A stretch of 64,000 bases of DNA from Sulfurospirillum sp. (GTDB lineage: Bacteria > Campylobacterota > Campylobacteria > Campylobacterales > Sulfurospirillaceae): contig JADGDR010000007.1 in assembly GCA_016744795.1 (NCBI GenBank), positions 62,001-126,000 on the forward strand, in the 5' to 3' direction. A program made the translations under genes and the position numbers. Of the stretch, positions 62,728-64,000 are shown piece by piece. Positions within the stretch are counted from its first letter, which is position 1, and every line of letters begins with the position of its first letter. The notes beneath the pieces were generated by a model, which was given only the letters and a program-made list of their open reading frames with translations, made no database searches and was not told the origin of the DNA.

Positions 62728-63585
62728 TTATTTATATCGAATTGGTACGTAAAAGTCCAATTCAAACTTTCCATCTTCCCTAATAAAATGATTCTTGTGA
62801 TAAAGAGCCATTGAAGGAAGATGGACTTTTTCATACTTTGACTTTGGAATCCATTCATAATAAATATAATCCATATATTTCATTAAATCCCCGTACTTAC
62901 CTTCTAATTTAAATTTTGCACAAAACATTTTTGGTATTTCCATAACACCAATTTCACCACTACGAAAATGAACAAAATCATCAGTTAATTCTAAACAAGC
63001 CACATAATGACAGTCTTCTTTTTTTACTATATTAGGATTAGAGTGATGAAGTCCTATCATTGGAAGATTTGAAAAATCAAGTCCATTTTGCAGAGTCCAC
63101 TCTTCCATCCTTTGCCAAGCCTCTTTTATGCTTCTATTGTAACCACGGTGCCGAACATAGGCCACTCTTTTTTTAGGTACATAAGAAATTTCTACATGTA
63201 AGGGATTTATCTTGATTATGTTTTCACTTACATGTAAAGGAGTATCAATCTCTCTCCACTTACTTGGTGTAACTCTAAAACAATCTTTAAAAGCATGAGT
63301 AAAAGAGGAGTTCGAAACAAAACCTGCTTCACTAAATATTTGCGTTATTGTTGAATTTGGATTAAATATTAAAGCATTTGCACAGTGTTCTAAGCGTACT
63401 CTTCTTATGTATGAGTGCAGACTCTCCCCTGTCACATCTTTAAATACTCTATTAAAGTGAAATGGTGACATAGAAGCTATACTGGATAAAGACTTTACAC
63501 TATGTTCAGAAGCTATATCAAAGTGAATCTCAAACAAGACTTCATTGACTCTTTGCCTATGGTCATTTTTTGTGTTTTTTTTCAT
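62728..63585 (-). CDS. AraC-type regulator with GyrI-like effector domain
   Basis: The 285-residue protein has an N-terminal double HTH (about 10-110: LSSIASMSPFHFNRVFKDVTG, ITQIFSEAGFVSNSSFTHAFKDCFRVTPSKWRE) and a C-terminal GyrI/SbmC-like small-molecule domain (about 125-285: KRVAYVRHRGYN, CHYVACLEL, YIYYEWIPKS), the layout of Rob-like regulators. It may sense hydrophobic compounds or drugs. The ATG at 63585 lies only 5 bases after a TATAAT, so the mRNA may have no leader. Palindromes at 63192 and 63227 read as PLHVEI and PLHVSE. Confidence 0.88.
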   Translation of the reverse strand: MKKNTKNDHRQRVNEVLFEIHFDIASEHSVKSLSSIASMSPFHFNRVFKDVTGESLHSYIRRVRLEHCANALIFNPNSTITQIFSEAGFVSNSSFTHAFKDCFRVTPSKWREIDTPLHVSENIIKINPLHVEISYVPKKRVAYVRHRGYNRSIKEAWQRMEEWTLQNGLDFSNLPMIGLHHSNPNIVKKEDCHYVACLELTDDFVHFRSGEIGVMEIPKMFCAKFKLEGKYGDLMKYMDYIYYEWIPKSKYEKVHLPSMALYHKNHFIREDGKFELDFYVPIRYK

Positions 63586-63590
63586 TCTTA

Positions 63591-63596
63591 ATTATA
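63591..63596 (-). promoter_or_regulatory. Extended -10 element of the araC-type gene
   Basis: On the minus strand TGCTATAAT is followed by TAAGA and then the ATG at 63585. Transcription starting 6-8 bases after the element would begin at or next to the ATG, giving a leaderless mRNA. Confidence 0.5.
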
Positions 63597-63617
63597 GCAC
63601 ATTTCAACAAATATACC

Positions 63618-63629
63618 TTTACATGTAAA
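63618..63629. repeat. Intergenic palindrome TTTACATGTAAA between the araC-type gene and the autotransporter-like gene
   Basis: An exact 12-mer 8 bases beyond the stop of the upstream gene (63637, minus strand) and about 20 bases before the AraC -10 element. One of few non-coding copies. Confidence 0.9.
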
Positions 63630-63636
63630 AGCTATA

Positions 63637-64000
63637 CTAAAAAGACAAAAAGTACTTAGCTCCTATCCAGTATTGAGGATCTGAACTCTTTGTAGTGGAA
63701 TTCAGTGTTAGGGTAAATTCTCCAACATGGGAAGTACTCTGTATTCCTAGAGTTGCTTTTACCCAATTTTGTTTGTATTCCTCTTTAGCTAAATTAAATG
63801 AGTTAAAGCCTATTAACGTTCCACTTATTCCATTTGATTCTTTTTCCATACGGTGTATACCTTCAAGGCTTGTTATTATCTTATTTTTTTCATTTAGTTT
63901 AAAATTAGAATCAAATCCTACTCTTATATCATTTATACTCTCTTTGCTTTTATTAAAACTAGCAGGAAATCCCCCACTTGTTTCTGTATATGCGTTTGTT
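63637..64000 (-). CDS. Autotransporter-like outer-membrane barrel protein (C-terminal part)
   Basis: The frame is open from the window edge (base 64000) to the stop at 63637, 120 residues in all; the start lies outside. Alternating strands (NDIRVGFDSNFKLNEKNKII, NWVKATLGIQSTSHVGEFTL, DPQYWIGAKYFLSF) and the terminal Phe are those of an outer-membrane barrel. The pattern (WVKATLGI..., then WIGAKYFLSF) is like the last strands of autotransporter beta-domains. The passenger and exact family cannot be judged from this fragment. It ends 51 bases before the araC-type gene on the same strand. Confidence 0.6.
   Translation of the reverse strand, partial: TNAYTETSGGFPASFNKSKESINDIRVGFDSNFKLNEKNKIITSLEGIHRMEKESNGISGTLIGFNSFNLAKEEYKQNWVKATLGIQSTSHVGEFTLTLNSTTKSSDPQYWIGAKYFLSF

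Noticed and set aside
258-63629. TTTACATGTAAA copies as Rho-independent terminators or as IS/MITE ends
   Set aside because: Most lie inside intact genes in frame, with no U-runs, no target duplications and no enclosed sequence.
258-63629. TTTACATGTAAA as an oriented chromosome signal (KOPS- or Chi-like)
   Set aside because: The core is a perfect palindrome and so has no strand polarity, which such signals need.
1-64000. rRNA, tRNA, tmRNA or CRISPR arrays
   Set aside because: I saw no cloverleaf-type tRNA sequence, rRNA motif, or regularly spaced repeat-spacer pattern; a covariance-model scan would settle it.

Overview
The window is low-GC (roughly one third G+C by eye), densely coded DNA from a member of the Campylobacterota (former Epsilonproteobacteria), most likely a free-living Sulfurimonas-type organism. 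The evidence is gene content and order. One block runs magIII-mfd-bactofilin-M23 peptidase-folC-lptE-leuS-DUF6394-secF-secD-yajC. A second holds aat-clpA-clpS-TlpA-smpB and ispE-csrA-truB-uvrD. As I recall, both blocks recur in Helicobacter and Campylobacter. HQWRQPL-type sensor kinases, many GGDEF/EAL/MCP proteins and a FecCD-type TonB uptake locus fit the same group. Genus assignment is inference; no rRNA or tRNA gene lies in the window.

Layout. 0-14 kb, minus strand: DNA repair (MagIII, Mfd), cell shape (bactofilin plus LytM peptidase), folate (FolC), LPS export (LptE), LeuRS and Sec translocation; a diguanylate cyclase sits between folC and lptE. 13.7-20.3 kb, plus strand: lnt, a Cache sensor kinase, a response regulator with a degenerate GGDEF domain, and a Cache-PAS-GGDEF cyclase. 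20.3-26.7 kb, minus strand: a DUF2461 protein, metK with an unusual repeated leader, the N-end-rule set aat-clpA-clpS, a TlpA-like lipoprotein and smpB. 27.3-32.6 kb: a DASS carboxylate transporter, then ispE-csrA-truB-uvrD. 32.7-41 kb: a LysR regulator and a complete TonB-dependent uptake system (permease, ATPase, binding protein, outer-membrane receptor, methyltransferase, exbB-exbD-tonB).

41-49.8 kb: a conserved unknown, pepF, pabC, a Rof-like protein, a broken second copy of pabC, a membrane protein with an apparent frameshift, a HepT-MntA toxin-antitoxin pair, pabB, pyrB, bioD and an adenine/adenosine deaminase. 49.8-64 kb: an NhaC antiporter, an XRE regulator, an MCP followed by a protoglobin-EAL protein, a glycine-zipper protein, an RND pump, a LysR-YeiH pair, a MerR regulator, a BCCT transporter, an AraC-GyrI regulator and the 3' end of an autotransporter-like barrel gene.

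The most unusual feature is not a gene. A palindrome, TTTACATGTAAA with close variants, recurs through the window, mostly inside genes, where it usually encodes Leu-His-Val-Lys. I count ten exact 12-mers and about 38-40 copies of the ACATGTA core, where a few are expected by composition. The two pabC copies show one instance present in one paralogue and replaced by unrelated bases in the other, while the flanks are nearly identical. This suggests the element spreads or is maintained as a block.

Other regulatory candidates are the metK leader, built from repeats of its own start-codon segment and holding two short upstream ORFs; mutually exclusive hairpins in front of exbB; a 13-bp tandem repeat next to the uptake-operon promoter; and a probably leaderless araC-type gene.
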